64,000 bases of DNA from an uncultured Lachnospiraceae bacterium (GTDB lineage: Bacteria; Bacillota; Clostridia; Lachnospirales; Lachnospiraceae). How positions within the stretch are numbered: position 1 is the first letter of the stretch; each line of letters starts with the position of its first letter. The notes under the pieces were generated by a model that saw only the letters and a program-made list of their open reading frames with translations, did no database searches and was not told the origin of the DNA. The stretch covers positions 1 to 64,000 of the forward strand of contig CABSCP010000018.1 in assembly GCA_902476265.1 (NCBI GenBank), given 5' to 3'. The position numbers were made by a program, and so were the translations under genes. This document shows positions 41,562 through 50,848 of this stretch, one piece after another.

Positions 41562-42488
41562 TTATGCTTCCTCCTTTTTGCGCAGGCGCTTTAGCAACTG
41601 CCGCACCTCTTTATTGACAACCACCCGCAGCGCGCAGATCAGCAGCATACAGGCGGTGATGTGCCCTTTTATAAAGAAATCCCCTTCCAGGTGCTTCTCT
41701 TCAAAATCCGGAACGATCCTGACCCTGTTTTGCAGCCAGGGATATAAAATACCTCCCACCGCAAGCAGTTGTCCCATAGAGGCAGGATCCCCTGTTCCGA
41801 TCACCAGTTCCACATCTGTCTTTCGGGGAAGTATGTGGCGCAGCATTCCGGAAAGCTGTGACAGCACCAGCCTGCAGGCCCGTTTGGTATCCTCCCGTTG
41901 GAACAGGTTTTTATAATAGGAAAACGTCTCTTCCGCTTTCCCTGCCTTTTGACAGAAATCCCGGCATTTCTTTTTTATATTCTCCCAAGCTTTCTGCAGC
42001 TTTTCCCAAAGTCTTTTCACGGGATTGCTATGGGACGCCTTATGACAGGTTTCTTTTTCTTCTGTTCCCGTTTCCGAAAATCCTGCCGCCTCTTCCTCTT
42101 CCGGGAAGCCTTTCTGCGTTTCCGCCGCCTTTTTTTCCGGAATCGCCGGGGGTGTTTCTTCCGGAATCACAACCGTTGAAGTTTCTTTTGAACTCCCATC
42201 CGTCTTTTCGCCCGCTTTTTTCTTCTTCTTTTTCTCCGGCCTGGGGAAAAGCAGGATTCCCGCCCCCCTTACCGTAACGGTTAACACTTCGTCAAAGGAA
42301 GCCCTTACGGACAAAAGGCGGAAAAGCCATGAAACATGTGCCTCTGCTTTCAGGCTGTCATGATAAGCCCCCTTCGCCTGATAACAAACAGGCACAAAAA
42401 GAACCACCAAAATCAACGCCAGCACAATGCCCAGAACGGACAAAAGAAGGATCCCGATCCCTTTCAAAACGGTCAGAATTACCGCCAT
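41562..42488 (-). CDS. DUF2953 protein (YtfI-like)
   Basis: 308-residue protein with an N-terminal membrane segment (VLKGIGILLLSVLGIVLALI, about 8-30), a VCYQAKGAYHDSLKAEAHVSWLF region, and a C-terminal DUF2953 stretch (KTDVELVIGTGDPASMGQLL). A long charged linker (EKKKKKKAGEKTDGSSKETS and acidic runs) separates them. Sporulation-linked by its position next to gerW; no catalytic motif seen. It overlaps the 109-residue gene upstream by one base. Confidence 0.82.
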   Translation of the reverse strand: MAVILTVLKGIGILLLSVLGIVLALILVVLFVPVCYQAKGAYHDSLKAEAHVSWLFRLLSVRASFDEVLTVTVRGAGILLFPRPEKKKKKKAGEKTDGSSKETSTVVIPEETPPAIPEKKAAETQKGFPEEEEAAGFSETGTEEKETCHKASHSNPVKRLWEKLQKAWENIKKKCRDFCQKAGKAEETFSYYKNLFQREDTKRACRLVLSQLSGMLRHILPRKTDVELVIGTGDPASMGQLLAVGGILYPWLQNRVRIVPDFEEKHLEGDFFIKGHITACMLLICALRVVVNKEVRQLLKRLRKKEEA

Positions 42489-42817
42489 CAGATGCCTCCT
42501 CGCTCCGGGTCAAACCCTTTTTTCAAATATCCCTTGATGTCCCCTTCCATGCCGGCCGCCAGGGTATCCGCCAGCATCTTTCCCACAAGCTGATAGGCTT
42601 CGCCTTTGCTGCCGGCTAGCCCGACAATCCGCAGCTTCTTTTTGTCGAAATACTTCTGTTTGAGCTGCGAGCAGTGGAAAATATCCAGCTGATCCCGGTT
42701 GTTGGCCAGACAGATCAGATAGACGTCAAACTGTCCGGCACCGGCATAGAGCTTCCACTTCACCTTATTCACTTTTTTGATGGAATTTCCGACATACAGT
42801 CCGCGAATAAATTTCAT
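42488..42817 (-). CDS. Conserved hypothetical protein
   Basis: 109 residues, mixed alpha/beta, starting MKFIRGLYVGNSIKKVNKVK, with DVYLICLANNRDQLDIFHCS and IVGLAGSKGEAYQLVGKMLAD. No membrane segment or known motif. It is coupled to the DUF2953 gene by a shared base at 42,488. I do not recognise it beyond a clostridial hypothetical. Confidence 0.7.
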   Translation of the reverse strand: MKFIRGLYVGNSIKKVNKVKWKLYAGAGQFDVYLICLANNRDQLDIFHCSQLKQKYFDKKKLRIVGLAGSKGEAYQLVGKMLADTLAAGMEGDIKGYLKKGFDPERGGI

Positions 42818-42931
42818 GTGTCAGCAGCTTCCCGCCTTTCATCTGTCTCTATAGATTACCCGAAAAACACCCGTCATAAACAAAATACTTCAAGTATGGC
42901 CGGTCAGAACTGCATCCGACCGGCCCTCCCG

Positions 42932-43384
42932 CTAATAATACTTTTTGCTGCCCCAGAGATTACTCTTCTTCAATTCGAGATATTCATGATACGCCTTCTC
43001 CAAAATCTGTTTTTCATTGGCAAATTTTAAAAGATGATAGGCTTCATGATATTTGTAAAATCCGGAATCAACAAAATATTCTTCTCTTTGCGGCTTACTG
43101 TAATAACTGTCCGCCATCATTAAATACCAGTGGACTTCCTTCTCCACGGTGTCTTCCGGCACATTGAACGTATATTCGCTCTTGCCCACATATTTGATGA
43201 TGGAAGCTCTGGATCCACTCTCTTCCAGAACTTCACGGAGCGCGGTCTGCTTAAACTCCTCGCCCTCTTCCACGGTTCCCTTGGGAAGCACCCATCCTTC
43301 ATACTTGTTCTTATAATTCTTATAAAGAAGAAGGATCTTCCCCCGGAAAATTACTACACCGCCGCAGCTGGTTGCCTCAATCAC
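42932..43384 (-). CDS. NUDIX hydrolase (Ap4A-hydrolase-like)
   Basis: 150-residue NUDIX protein from GTG 43,384, which sits behind AGGAGG. The longer frame upstream is non-coding and holds the promoter. Nudix box GTVEEGEEFKQTALREVLEESG at about 41-62 after YEGWVLPKGT. The C-terminus is helical with KQILEKAYHEYLELKKS. The WVLPKG form resembles diadenosine polyphosphate hydrolases; substrate not fixed. Confidence 0.85.
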   Translation of the reverse strand: MIEATSCGGVVIFRGKILLLYKNYKNKYEGWVLPKGTVEEGEEFKQTALREVLEESGSRASIIKYVGKSEYTFNVPEDTVEKEVHWYLMMADSYYSKPQREEYFVDSGFYKYHEAYHLLKFANEKQILEKAYHEYLELKKSNLWGSKKYY

Positions 43385-43459
43385 TGCAATTCCTCCTGTC
43401 CGGCGATATGTCACTGTTCTCTTTATTCCCAGTAACGGCAATATCTTATTCTGGAAACA

Positions 43460-43488
43460 AGTATACCGTAAAACAGGATTCAGGGCAA
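43460..43488 (-). promoter_or_regulatory. Promoter of the NUDIX gene
   Basis: TTGCCC (43,488-43,483), 17 bp, TATACT (43,465-43,460), about 75 bp before the start. Confidence 0.65.
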
Positions 43489-43553
43489 GTCCTATCTGCA
43501 AAAAAGTATCCCGGCTGTTTTTCCTTCCCCTCTCTGCTCTTTCTTGCGGCAGG

Positions 43554-45035
43554 TCAGGAGAACCAGGCGTCAAAGACACGCCGCGCCAGGGGCACCGCAT
43601 AGTCTCCGCCGGATCCGACGCTTTCCACAATGACCGTCACCGCGATTTCGGGATCTTCCACGGGCGCGAATCCGGTAAACCAGGCATGGGAGTCCTCCTT
43701 TACGGAATTAAATTCCGCACTGCCGGTTTTGCCTGCAGCCGTATAGGGCTGTCCGTTTAATTTTTTCCCGGTGCCTTCCTTCACCACGTCTTCCATCAGA
43801 GAAGCCAAAATCCCGGCCTCCTCTTTTGACAGAAGCTGACGATAGGTTTTGGGTTCGTTTTTGCTCAGGATTTTTCCGTCCGCACTCTCTACCTTTTCGA
43901 TCAGATACGGTTCCATCAGACTGCCGGAATTGGCAATGGCCGCCGTGATCATATTCAGCTGTATGGGGGTGATCTGGGTTTTTCCCTGTCCGATGGACGT
44001 CTGGATTACATCCTCATCACTGCTGTCTTGATCCAGGGTTACACCGGTCCTGTTATACACCAGGGGCACGGGAAGGTCCTGATTGAACAAAAGACTATTG
44101 ATGGTATCCCCAAATTTCCCCCGGTCGAGCTGCATTCCGATGTTGGCAAATGAGCTGTTGCAGGATTTCGCAAAGGAAGTCATCAGGTTCACTTTCCCAT
44201 GGACGCTTCCATGATAGCAGCTGATCCTGTTTTCCCCGTTCACATAAGCCCCGTTGCACTGATAACTGTAATCCTGCCAGGTATCGGGAAACTGGCGGAT
44301 ATATGCCAGCGCGGTCACAATTTTAAAAGTGGACCCGGGCGGATACAGCCCCTGGGTGGCACGGTTTAAAAGAACGGCATTCTTCGTGTCGGCGTTCACT
44401 CTCTCCCAAATGTCGGCGATTTTGTTGGGATCGAAGTCAGGCTTGCTGACCATTGCCAGAATCCTGCCTGTTTTCACCTCCGTCACAACAATGGCCCCCC
44501 GGTAGGCGCCAAGCGCATCATAAGCCGCCTGCTGAAGACCGGTGTCCAAAGTGGTATAAACATCATTGCCGGGATTTTTTCTACCGGCCATTTCATTATC
44601 GATTTTGTCCCGCTCCGGAATATTGGAATTGATGAGATCAAAGTTTTCCAATTCTTCAATCCCCGTTTTCCCTTTTGCGGAGTATCCCACCACATGGGCA
44701 AACACTTCTTTAAAAGGATATTCCCGGGTTTCTTTGCCGTCTGCGCCCGTCACCGTCTGCGCCAAAATTTCCCCTTTGGACGCATAAATCGCGCCCCGGC
44801 TGTTCTCGGCTGCCAGTACACGCTGCCGGGAATTATAACTGTTGTTAAAAAGTTCTTCCTGATTGGAGGTCACATAATCTGTCAGATAACAGGCAAGGCC
44901 CGCAAAAAGGAGGAGGAAAAACGCCGTGCAGAAATATAACTCCCTATTCTTCTTCCTCTTTTCCTTCCTCTTCTGTTTCCACCGTCTGTTTTGCTCTTTT
45001 TCTTCTCTGCTTTTCAATTCTGATTTCCTCGTCAT
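43554..45035 (-). CDS. Class B penicillin-binding protein (transpeptidase)
   Basis: Wall cross-linking transpeptidase, the partner of the FtsW/RodA protein encoded upstream. 493 residues with a very basic cytoplasmic tail (KQKRKEKRKKNR) and one membrane helix (about 37-55). Active-site motifs: SxxK in PPGSTFKIV, SxN in AKSCNSSF, KTG in AGKTGSAEF. The ATG at 45,035 overlaps the ftsW-like gene by 92 bp. A TTG six codons later has a better GAGGAAA site, so the start is uncertain. Often called PbpA; SEDS partner inferred from order. Confidence 0.9.
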   Translation of the reverse strand: MTRKSELKSREEKEQNRRWKQKRKEKRKKNRELYFCTAFFLLLFAGLACYLTDYVTSNQEELFNNSYNSRQRVLAAENSRGAIYASKGEILAQTVTGADGKETREYPFKEVFAHVVGYSAKGKTGIEELENFDLINSNIPERDKIDNEMAGRKNPGNDVYTTLDTGLQQAAYDALGAYRGAIVVTEVKTGRILAMVSKPDFDPNKIADIWERVNADTKNAVLLNRATQGLYPPGSTFKIVTALAYIRQFPDTWQDYSYQCNGAYVNGENRISCYHGSVHGKVNLMTSFAKSCNSSFANIGMQLDRGKFGDTINSLLFNQDLPVPLVYNRTGVTLDQDSSDEDVIQTSIGQGKTQITPIQLNMITAAIANSGSLMEPYLIEKVESADGKILSKNEPKTYRQLLSKEEAGILASLMEDVVKEGTGKKLNGQPYTAAGKTGSAEFNSVKEDSHAWFTGFAPVEDPEIAVTVIVESVGSGGDYAVPLARRVFDAWFS

Positions 45036-46326
45036 AACGCATTACATAAACGCCCTGAACCACCCCGAACATCAGGATGGTGGACATGATACTGCTTCCG
45101 CCGTAGCTGATAAAAGGCAGGGTCACCCCGGTCAGAGGGATGAACTTGGACCCTCCCCCGATGGTCAGAAAAGTCTGAAACAGATACATCATTCCAAACC
45201 CTGTCACCAAATTGCGGTAAAAGCCGTCCTTCAGTCCGCTGCCCAGCCGGATCAGCATCAAAAAGAGAAACACTCCTGTCAGGATAATGCCGATGCCAAA
45301 CAGCAGTCCCAGTTCTTCCACCACCGCCGAAAAAATGAAGTCCGTTTCCACAAAAGGAATGTCATCGGGGGTTCCCCTACCGATGCCCAGTCCGAAGAGG
45401 CCGCCCCTGCTCATGGCGAACAGGGACTGGGTGATCTGATATCCCTGACTGTCAATCACACTCCAGGGATCCTTCCACGCCTGCACCCTGACCTGTACAT
45501 GGGAAAACAGCCGCCAGGCCACCGCCGAAGCCCCGGCTCCTGCCAGCACTCCCGCCGCCAGATACAGGAAATTGTGGGCGGCAATCGTGATCATCAGCAC
45601 ATAAACGATAAAAAAGATGAGGGCGCTTCCCAGATCCTTTGACAGGACCAAAATCAGCACATGGGCCGCAGCGCCGATCCCCGCCAGAATCACCTGCCGG
45701 ATCCCGGTATCTTCGGAGAGCAGGGAGGCGATGAAGAATACGTATAATATTTTTACAAATTCCGACGGCTGAAACGTGATACCCGCAATGGAATAGGAAA
45801 GTTTTGAGCCGTGGGTAACCTGCCCTAAAATCAGCACCGCCGAAAGGGCGGCAATCCCGATTATCCCATAGATCCAGCCGAATTTTTTCAGATTCTTCAC
45901 TTTTTTCATCCCCCATGGCACGGCCAGAAAGAGGGCGAAGGAAGCGGCTGCGATGGCGAGCTGCTTGACCGCCTTGGTCAAATCCATTCTTGTGAGTATG
46001 ATCAGTCCGGCGCTCAGCAGCATACACATATGATTTAACACAATCCGATTGATGCCCGGATATAGAAACCAGGCAAAAACCGGCACCGCCAGCGTCATAA
46101 TCTGCAAAAATCCGTAAAAAACCAGATACTCCATCCTCTGGGTGCGGATAATGATGGTCAGAAATGCGCTAAACTGTGTCAAAAACAAAAAAACACTCTG
46201 GAGATTAGCGGTTCTCCCCTGCTCCCTCACGCTGTCCAGATGCAGGGAATATAAACCACAGGCCAGGAACAGGTAAAAAAACAGGACGATAAAATATTTG
46301 GAATAGATGACAATGAAATAGGCCAA
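44944..46326 (-). CDS. SEDS-family peptidoglycan polymerase (FtsW/RodA/SpoVE-like)
   Basis: Glycosyltransferase that polymerises lipid II, paired with the class B PBP encoded next. 460 residues, about ten membrane helices. SEDS signatures include FQPSEFVKILYVFFIASLL, SKDLGSALIFFIVYVLM and GLGIGRGTPDDIPFVETDFIFS. It ends in a charged tail (QTVETEEEGKEEEE) encoded by DNA also used by the PBP start. The start is TTG 46,326 behind GGAGTG. Which of FtsW, RodA or SpoVE it is cannot be told. Confidence 0.9.
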   Translation of the reverse strand: MAYFIVIYSKYFIVLFFYLFLACGLYSLHLDSVREQGRTANLQSVFLFLTQFSAFLTIIIRTQRMEYLVFYGFLQIMTLAVPVFAWFLYPGINRIVLNHMCMLLSAGLIILTRMDLTKAVKQLAIAAASFALFLAVPWGMKKVKNLKKFGWIYGIIGIAALSAVLILGQVTHGSKLSYSIAGITFQPSEFVKILYVFFIASLLSEDTGIRQVILAGIGAAAHVLILVLSKDLGSALIFFIVYVLMITIAAHNFLYLAAGVLAGAGASAVAWRLFSHVQVRVQAWKDPWSVIDSQGYQITQSLFAMSRGGLFGLGIGRGTPDDIPFVETDFIFSAVVEELGLLFGIGIILTGVFLFLMLIRLGSGLKDGFYRNLVTGFGMMYLFQTFLTIGGGSKFIPLTGVTLPFISYGGSSIMSTILMFGVVQGVYVMRYDEEIRIEKQRRKRAKQTVETEEEGKEEEE

Positions 46327-46328
46327 AG

Positions 46329-48557
46329 TTATTGCACTCCTTTTTTGAAATGTCCCGTGGTATATTCTGCCGGAGGCATTCCTTCCCCTGAAGCGAAGTA
46401 ACGGATCAGCTGTTTTGTCCGCTGCAGGGTTTCATCGGTAAAATCCAGCCGCACCGCCCCGATATGCTGCTTCCTGATTTCGGGAAGATACTGATGCAGG
46501 GACAGGGGCACGGAATTATATATGGTATTCATACAGTGTCTGCAGTTAATCAATACCGGGAACCGGGCCTGACAGCGGTCTTTTAAAGCATACTGAAAGC
46601 TCATTCGGTCCATTCCCCGGGCCAGCTGTTCCTGTGTATGCCGGATGGTGCATCGGCCTGCAGTCCGCTTGACGCAGCCGGCGCTGACCATCATGGGGAT
46701 CCTTCCGTAAACGGAAAGTTCCATAAATTCCGCCGGCAGGACAGACAGTTCATGACGGTTCAATTCCGGGGACGCGGTATAAGTATCGATCTGAAAATGG
46801 CGCTGATAAAAGGAAAGGGTTTCCCGGTTAAACACATGAGACCCCTGCCCGAGAGAACGTTTTTTATCGGGAAACAGTTGTTTTGCCCATACAAGTCCGG
46901 ACAGATTTCCCGCCAGAAAACCGTCTGTCAAATGGCTGTTCTCCAAAATGCAACGGGCCAGCCGCTCCAGATATCTCTCCGAATAAGCGCGCAGAATCAC
47001 CGGCAGGGTCAGGAAAAGTTCAAATCCGTCCTCCTTTTGTTTCCGCCGGGCCACCTCCCGAAAAAACAGAGAAGCCGCCTCTTCCGAAAGGATTGCGTCG
47101 GAGAACACATACAGCCTTTTCACCGCATCCTCTTCCAGCGTTGCTTTAGCCTGTTCCAGCGTCAGGGCCGATACATGCAGCAGCGTTTTACCGCCCTCAT
47201 TCTTTTTCGGAACTACCGCCTCTTCCGGCATTTCTTTCGGCAATATCCTGTAAAAAGGTTCCGCCATTTTCTCCCAAAGAGTGGACAGGGCCTGTCTGCG
47301 CAGATCGTTTAAAGCGGAGACAGGCAGAAAAACATCCCCTTTTATGGATATCTCCATTCCCCCTGTTTCAAAGTGGGAGCCGCCTGTCTTTTTCAGCTGT
47401 TTTTCCACGTCGGCCCGGGCCAGCGGCCTTTTTTGGGCAGGCATCACTTCGGCGCCGCTTGTTTCGATGCCCACATTCCCGCATTTTGCATAAAGTACGG
47501 CCGGTTTTCCCGCTTCCAGGCTGACGGAAAGATTGACCTTTCTGGTCAATCCGTTTTCCGGATATTTCTTTCGGATGTCCTCCAGAATTTCTTCGGAACA
47601 GCCGGAGTATCCGGGTTTCTGCAATGTGATCATCTCCCTGCCGTTATGACGGTCATAATAACCGCCTCCGGTTTCGGAACGGACATAGAGTTGGGAAAGC
47701 AGGGATAAGTCTTTCTCTTCCACCTGCCATTTTTCGGGGGTCCTGCGGTAAAGATCGATATATTTCCGATAGACTGCCGTCACTCCCGCCACATATTCCG
47801 GGCTTTTCATCCTGCCCTCGATTTTAAAAGAATCGATTCCGGCCTCCAAAAGCCCGGGCAGAAACGGCAGGACGCACAGATCCTTTAAGCTCAGCGGATA
47901 CAACACATCCTGTCCTTTTTGCCCCATCCCTTTCCCGTCTTCCAGAATGCTGTAGGGAAGGCGGCATGGCTGTGCGCATCTGCCCCGGTTCCCGCTTCTT
48001 CCTCCCAAAATACTGGAAAAAAGACACTGGCCGGAATAGCAGTAACACAAGGCTCCATGGATGAAGGTTTCCAGTTCCATTCCCGTCTCCCGTTTCAGGA
48101 TCCGGATTTCCTCCAGGCTCAGTTCCCTTGCCGGCACTACCCGGCAGACGCCCAGGGATTTTAAAAAAAGGGCAGCCCTGCTGTCCGTCACCGTCATCTG
48201 GGTGCTGGCATGCAGTTCCATTTCCGGAAAGGCCCGACGGCAGCGCTCCAAAACCCCTAAATCCTGTATGATCACTCCGTCCAGTCCGGCTTCATAAAAA
48301 GGAGACAGCCAGGGGATCAGTTCTTCCAGCTCCGTTTCCTTTGTCAGCGTATTGATGGTTAAATAAATCTTTTTCCCGAAAAAATGGGCCAATTGCAGCG
48401 CCTCCGTCAGTTCTTCATCACTGAAATTTCCCGCAAAGGCTCTGGCACCGAATTTTTGCCCGCCCAGATAGACGGCATCCGCACCGGCGGCAATGGCCGC
48501 TTTCAGACAGGCCATATCCCCTGCCGGCGCTAGAAGTTCTCCACATATCTCTTTCAT
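46329..48557 (-). CDS. U32 family peptidase (YrrO/RlhA-like)
   Basis: 742-residue U32 protein. I take ATG 48,557 (MKEICGELLAPAGD), which has TGAGGAA; an upstream TTG in frame does not. N-terminal barrel with LLAPAGDMACLKAAIAAGAD, ELHASTQMTVTDSRAA and FIHGALCYCYSGQCLFSSIL; iron-sulfur-type Cys cluster CYCYSGQC and RGRCAQPCRLPY. It has the C-terminal DUF3656-type extension, including CRHCMNTIYNSV. Relatives include 23S rRNA C2501 hydroxylase RlhA. Catalysis as peptidase is doubtful. Confidence 0.9.
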   Translation of the reverse strand: MKEICGELLAPAGDMACLKAAIAAGADAVYLGGQKFGARAFAGNFSDEELTEALQLAHFFGKKIYLTINTLTKETELEELIPWLSPFYEAGLDGVIIQDLGVLERCRRAFPEMELHASTQMTVTDSRAALFLKSLGVCRVVPARELSLEEIRILKRETGMELETFIHGALCYCYSGQCLFSSILGGRSGNRGRCAQPCRLPYSILEDGKGMGQKGQDVLYPLSLKDLCVLPFLPGLLEAGIDSFKIEGRMKSPEYVAGVTAVYRKYIDLYRRTPEKWQVEEKDLSLLSQLYVRSETGGGYYDRHNGREMITLQKPGYSGCSEEILEDIRKKYPENGLTRKVNLSVSLEAGKPAVLYAKCGNVGIETSGAEVMPAQKRPLARADVEKQLKKTGGSHFETGGMEISIKGDVFLPVSALNDLRRQALSTLWEKMAEPFYRILPKEMPEEAVVPKKNEGGKTLLHVSALTLEQAKATLEEDAVKRLYVFSDAILSEEAASLFFREVARRKQKEDGFELFLTLPVILRAYSERYLERLARCILENSHLTDGFLAGNLSGLVWAKQLFPDKKRSLGQGSHVFNRETLSFYQRHFQIDTYTASPELNRHELSVLPAEFMELSVYGRIPMMVSAGCVKRTAGRCTIRHTQEQLARGMDRMSFQYALKDRCQARFPVLINCRHCMNTIYNSVPLSLHQYLPEIRKQHIGAVRLDFTDETLQRTKQLIRYFASGEGMPPAEYTTGHFKKGVQ

Positions 48558-48584
48558 ATAATTCCTCAAATCTTATTCCACAAT

Positions 48585-48612
48585 GACAGAAAGGCTGCCA
48601 TTTCTGACAGCC
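48585..48612 (-). terminator. Terminator after zapA
   Basis: Minus strand GGCTGTCA-GAAA-TGGCAGCC followed by TTTCTGTC. Weak T-run, so it may only attenuate reading into the U32 gene. Confidence 0.55.
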
Positions 48613-48617
48613 CGCCC

Positions 48618-49037
48618 TTATTCCTTCCGTTTTACATTGCGCATTTCCGTTTCCAGACGGACAATCTGTCTGGAATTGTCCTGCAGCTCCTGCTGTGCAT
48701 TCCGCAGGGACTTCTCCATATTTTCCAGTTTGATCTGCGCCGCAATGAGTTCATGCTTCAAATCATACAGTTCCTTTTCCTTGGAAGCCACATCCTCCTC
48801 AAGCAGGCCGATCTGATTCTTCGCTTTAAAAAAATCATCCGCAATATTGAGTTCCAAAAGGATGTGCTGGGTCTCCACCGACTGTCTGCGGAAATTCTCC
48901 ACCTTGCCATATTCGGTCAGCTTATTATTGATATAAGATGCCACCTTCTGCAAATAATCTTCGCTTTCGTAACCGCTCAGCGTCAGAACCTTACCGCCTA
49001 TGATTACTTCCGTATCCGTTTTGACTGCCATGCCCAT
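48618..49037 (-). CDS. zapA: Cell division protein ZapA
   Basis: FtsZ-ring stabiliser with an N-terminal ZapA domain (about 1-70, EVIIGGKVLTLSGYESEDYL, then VASYINNKLTEYGKVENF) and a long coiled-coil (about 75-139, AAQIKLENMEKSLRNAQQEL), longer than the E. coli form. Starts at ATG 49,037 (AAGGTG at the right distance) or 6 bp later. Own promoter upstream. 139 residues. Confidence 0.88.
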   Translation of the reverse strand: MGMAVKTDTEVIIGGKVLTLSGYESEDYLQKVASYINNKLTEYGKVENFRRQSVETQHILLELNIADDFFKAKNQIGLLEEDVASKEKELYDLKHELIAAQIKLENMEKSLRNAQQELQDNSRQIVRLETEMRNVKRKE

Positions 49038-49132
49038 ACGCACCTTTCGTATCCTGCAGTGTCGTGCATGCGCCCTCTGTCGGGCCGCCACACAATATCT
49101 GCCACATTAATTCGTAAAACTATACCACATTT

Positions 49133-49161
49133 ATTATAAGCGGTACAAGCCCGAATTGCAA
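49133..49161 (-). promoter_or_regulatory. Promoter of zapA
   Basis: TTGCAA (49,161-49,156), 17 bp, TATAAT (49,138-49,133), in the gap after ruvB. Confidence 0.75.
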
Positions 49162-49199
49162 GCATTATGTTGCCGCCGCACAGACGGCAGGGCCCAAAG

Positions 49200-50195
49200 C
49201 TATTCCGGGATTTCCAGGCCAAGGTGCCGATAGGCTATGGCTGTCACCACTCTTCCTCTGGGAGTGCGGTCAATCAGACCGTTCATCAGAAGATACGGCT
49301 CATAAACATCCTCTATGGTTCCGGCATCCTCTCCCACAGCGGCCGCCAGCGTATCCAGTCCTACCGGACCTCCTTTAAACTTTTCAATCATGGTAAACAG
49401 CAGGTTCCGGTCCGTATGATCCAGCCCCATCTTATCCACATCCATCAGATCCAACGCTGTGCGCGCCACCTGTTCCGTGATGATTCCGTCGTATTTTACC
49501 TGCGCGAAATCCCGGACGCGTTTTAAAATGCGGTTGGCAAGCCTTGGCGTCCCGCGGCTTCTCCGGGCCAGCTCCAACGCTCCCGCATCTTCGATTTCCA
49601 CATTCAGGACTCTGGCCGAATGCCGGACGATCAACTGCAATTCCTCCACCGTATAAAATTCCAGGTGATGGATCATGCCGAAGCGGTCCCGCAGGGGCGC
49701 GGTCAAAAGCCCCGCCCGGGTGGTTGCGCCCACCAGTGTGAACTTAGGCAGGTCCAGCCGGATGGAACGGGCGGATGCCCCTTTCCCGATCATGATGTCG
49801 ATGGCAAAATCCTCCATGGCCGGATACAGGACTTCTTCCACCTGGCGGTTTAAGCGGTGAATTTCATCCACAAACAAAAGGTCCCCTTCCTGAAGATTGT
49901 TCAGGATCGCCGCCATTTCTCCCGGCTTTTCAATGGCCGGTCCGCTGGTCACTTTCATATTCACGCCCATCTCGTTTGCGATGATACCCGCAAGTGTGGT
50001 TTTCCCCAGTCCGGGAGGACCGTAAAAAAGCACATGGTCCAGCGCATCCTGTCTCTGTTTCGCGGCCTCTATATAAATTTTCAGATTCGCCTTCGCCTTT
50101 TCCTGTCCGATATAATCCTTCAGATACCGGGGGCGCAGGCTGCCTTCTATTTTGATATCCTCTTGCGTGATATTCGTTTCAATTACTCTGCCCAT
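49200..50195 (-). CDS. ruvB: Holliday junction branch-migration ATPase RuvB
   Basis: AAA+ motor hexamer (331 residues) that drives branch migration with RuvA. ATG 50,195 (MGRVIETNITQ) follows GGAGGAAAAC; an in-frame TTG lies just before it. Walker A GPPGLGKTTLAG (about 58-69), Walker B LLFVDEIHRLN (about 106-116), sensor VGATTRAGLLTAPLRDRFG, and a winged helix RTPRGRVVTAIAYRHLG at the end. Last gene of the ruvA-ruvB pair. Confidence 0.97.
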   Translation of the reverse strand: MGRVIETNITQEDIKIEGSLRPRYLKDYIGQEKAKANLKIYIEAAKQRQDALDHVLFYGPPGLGKTTLAGIIANEMGVNMKVTSGPAIEKPGEMAAILNNLQEGDLLFVDEIHRLNRQVEEVLYPAMEDFAIDIMIGKGASARSIRLDLPKFTLVGATTRAGLLTAPLRDRFGMIHHLEFYTVEELQLIVRHSARVLNVEIEDAGALELARRSRGTPRLANRILKRVRDFAQVKYDGIITEQVARTALDLMDVDKMGLDHTDRNLLFTMIEKFKGGPVGLDTLAAAVGEDAGTIEDVYEPYLLMNGLIDRTPRGRVVTAIAYRHLGLEIPE

Positions 50196-50235
50196 GTTTT
50201 CCTCCAAGGCTTATTGTGTTTCGTCAAAGCCGGCA

Positions 50236-50838
50236 TCAGAACATTTTCTTTAATGCCGCCTTCAGGAGAGCCTCCACATCCATATCCTCCTGCTCTACGG
50301 ATTTCACCGCACGGAGGGCGTCGGAAGCCGAATAGCCCAGGGCGGTCAGTGCTTCCACCGCTTCGTTCCGGGCGCTTCCGGGCCCTGTATCCCGGGCGGA
50401 AACAGCAATGCTCTCTTTGGAAATGAGCGTGTCTTCCAGAGATATCTTATCCTTCAATTCCAGAATGATCCGCTGGGCTGTCTTATTCCCCACTCCCGGG
50501 GCTTTGGCGATGGCTTTGGCATCCTGTGCGATCACAGCCATGCGCAGTTCGTCCGCGCTCATGACGGACAGCACGGACAGACCGCCCTTGGGCCCGATTC
50601 CGCTCACCGTGATCAGCTGTCTGTACATATCCAGATCATCTTTTGTCAGAAACCCAAACAGCTGTATCGCGTCTTCCCGGACGCTGGTATAGGTATAAAT
50701 CTTCACTTCTTCGCCGATGGGAGGCAGAAGCGCGGCCACACTGCCGGGGATCCGGACGTTATAGCCGATATGTCCCACCTCCACCACCAGATTGTCCTCC
50801 GTGATGTCTGCCACCTTTCCGATCAAATATGCAATCAT
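50236..50838 (-). CDS. ruvA: Holliday junction DNA-binding protein RuvA
   Basis: Tetrameric junction-binding partner of RuvB, 200 residues. OB domain IAYLIGKVADITEDNLVVEV, VGHIGYNVRIPGSV, then helix-hairpin-helix ISGIGPKGGLSVLSV and APGVGNKTAQRIILELK, and a C-terminal domain ALTALGYSASDALRAV. It lies 11 bp downstream of the transporter gene, so probably in the NusG-like/transporter/ruvA/ruvB unit behind the LexA box. Confidence 0.97.
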   Translation of the reverse strand: MIAYLIGKVADITEDNLVVEVGHIGYNVRIPGSVAALLPPIGEEVKIYTYTSVREDAIQLFGFLTKDDLDMYRQLITVSGIGPKGGLSVLSVMSADELRMAVIAQDAKAIAKAPGVGNKTAQRIILELKDKISLEDTLISKESIAVSARDTGPGSARNEAVEALTALGYSASDALRAVKSVEQEDMDVEALLKAALKKMF

Positions 50839-50848
50839 AACGATATCC

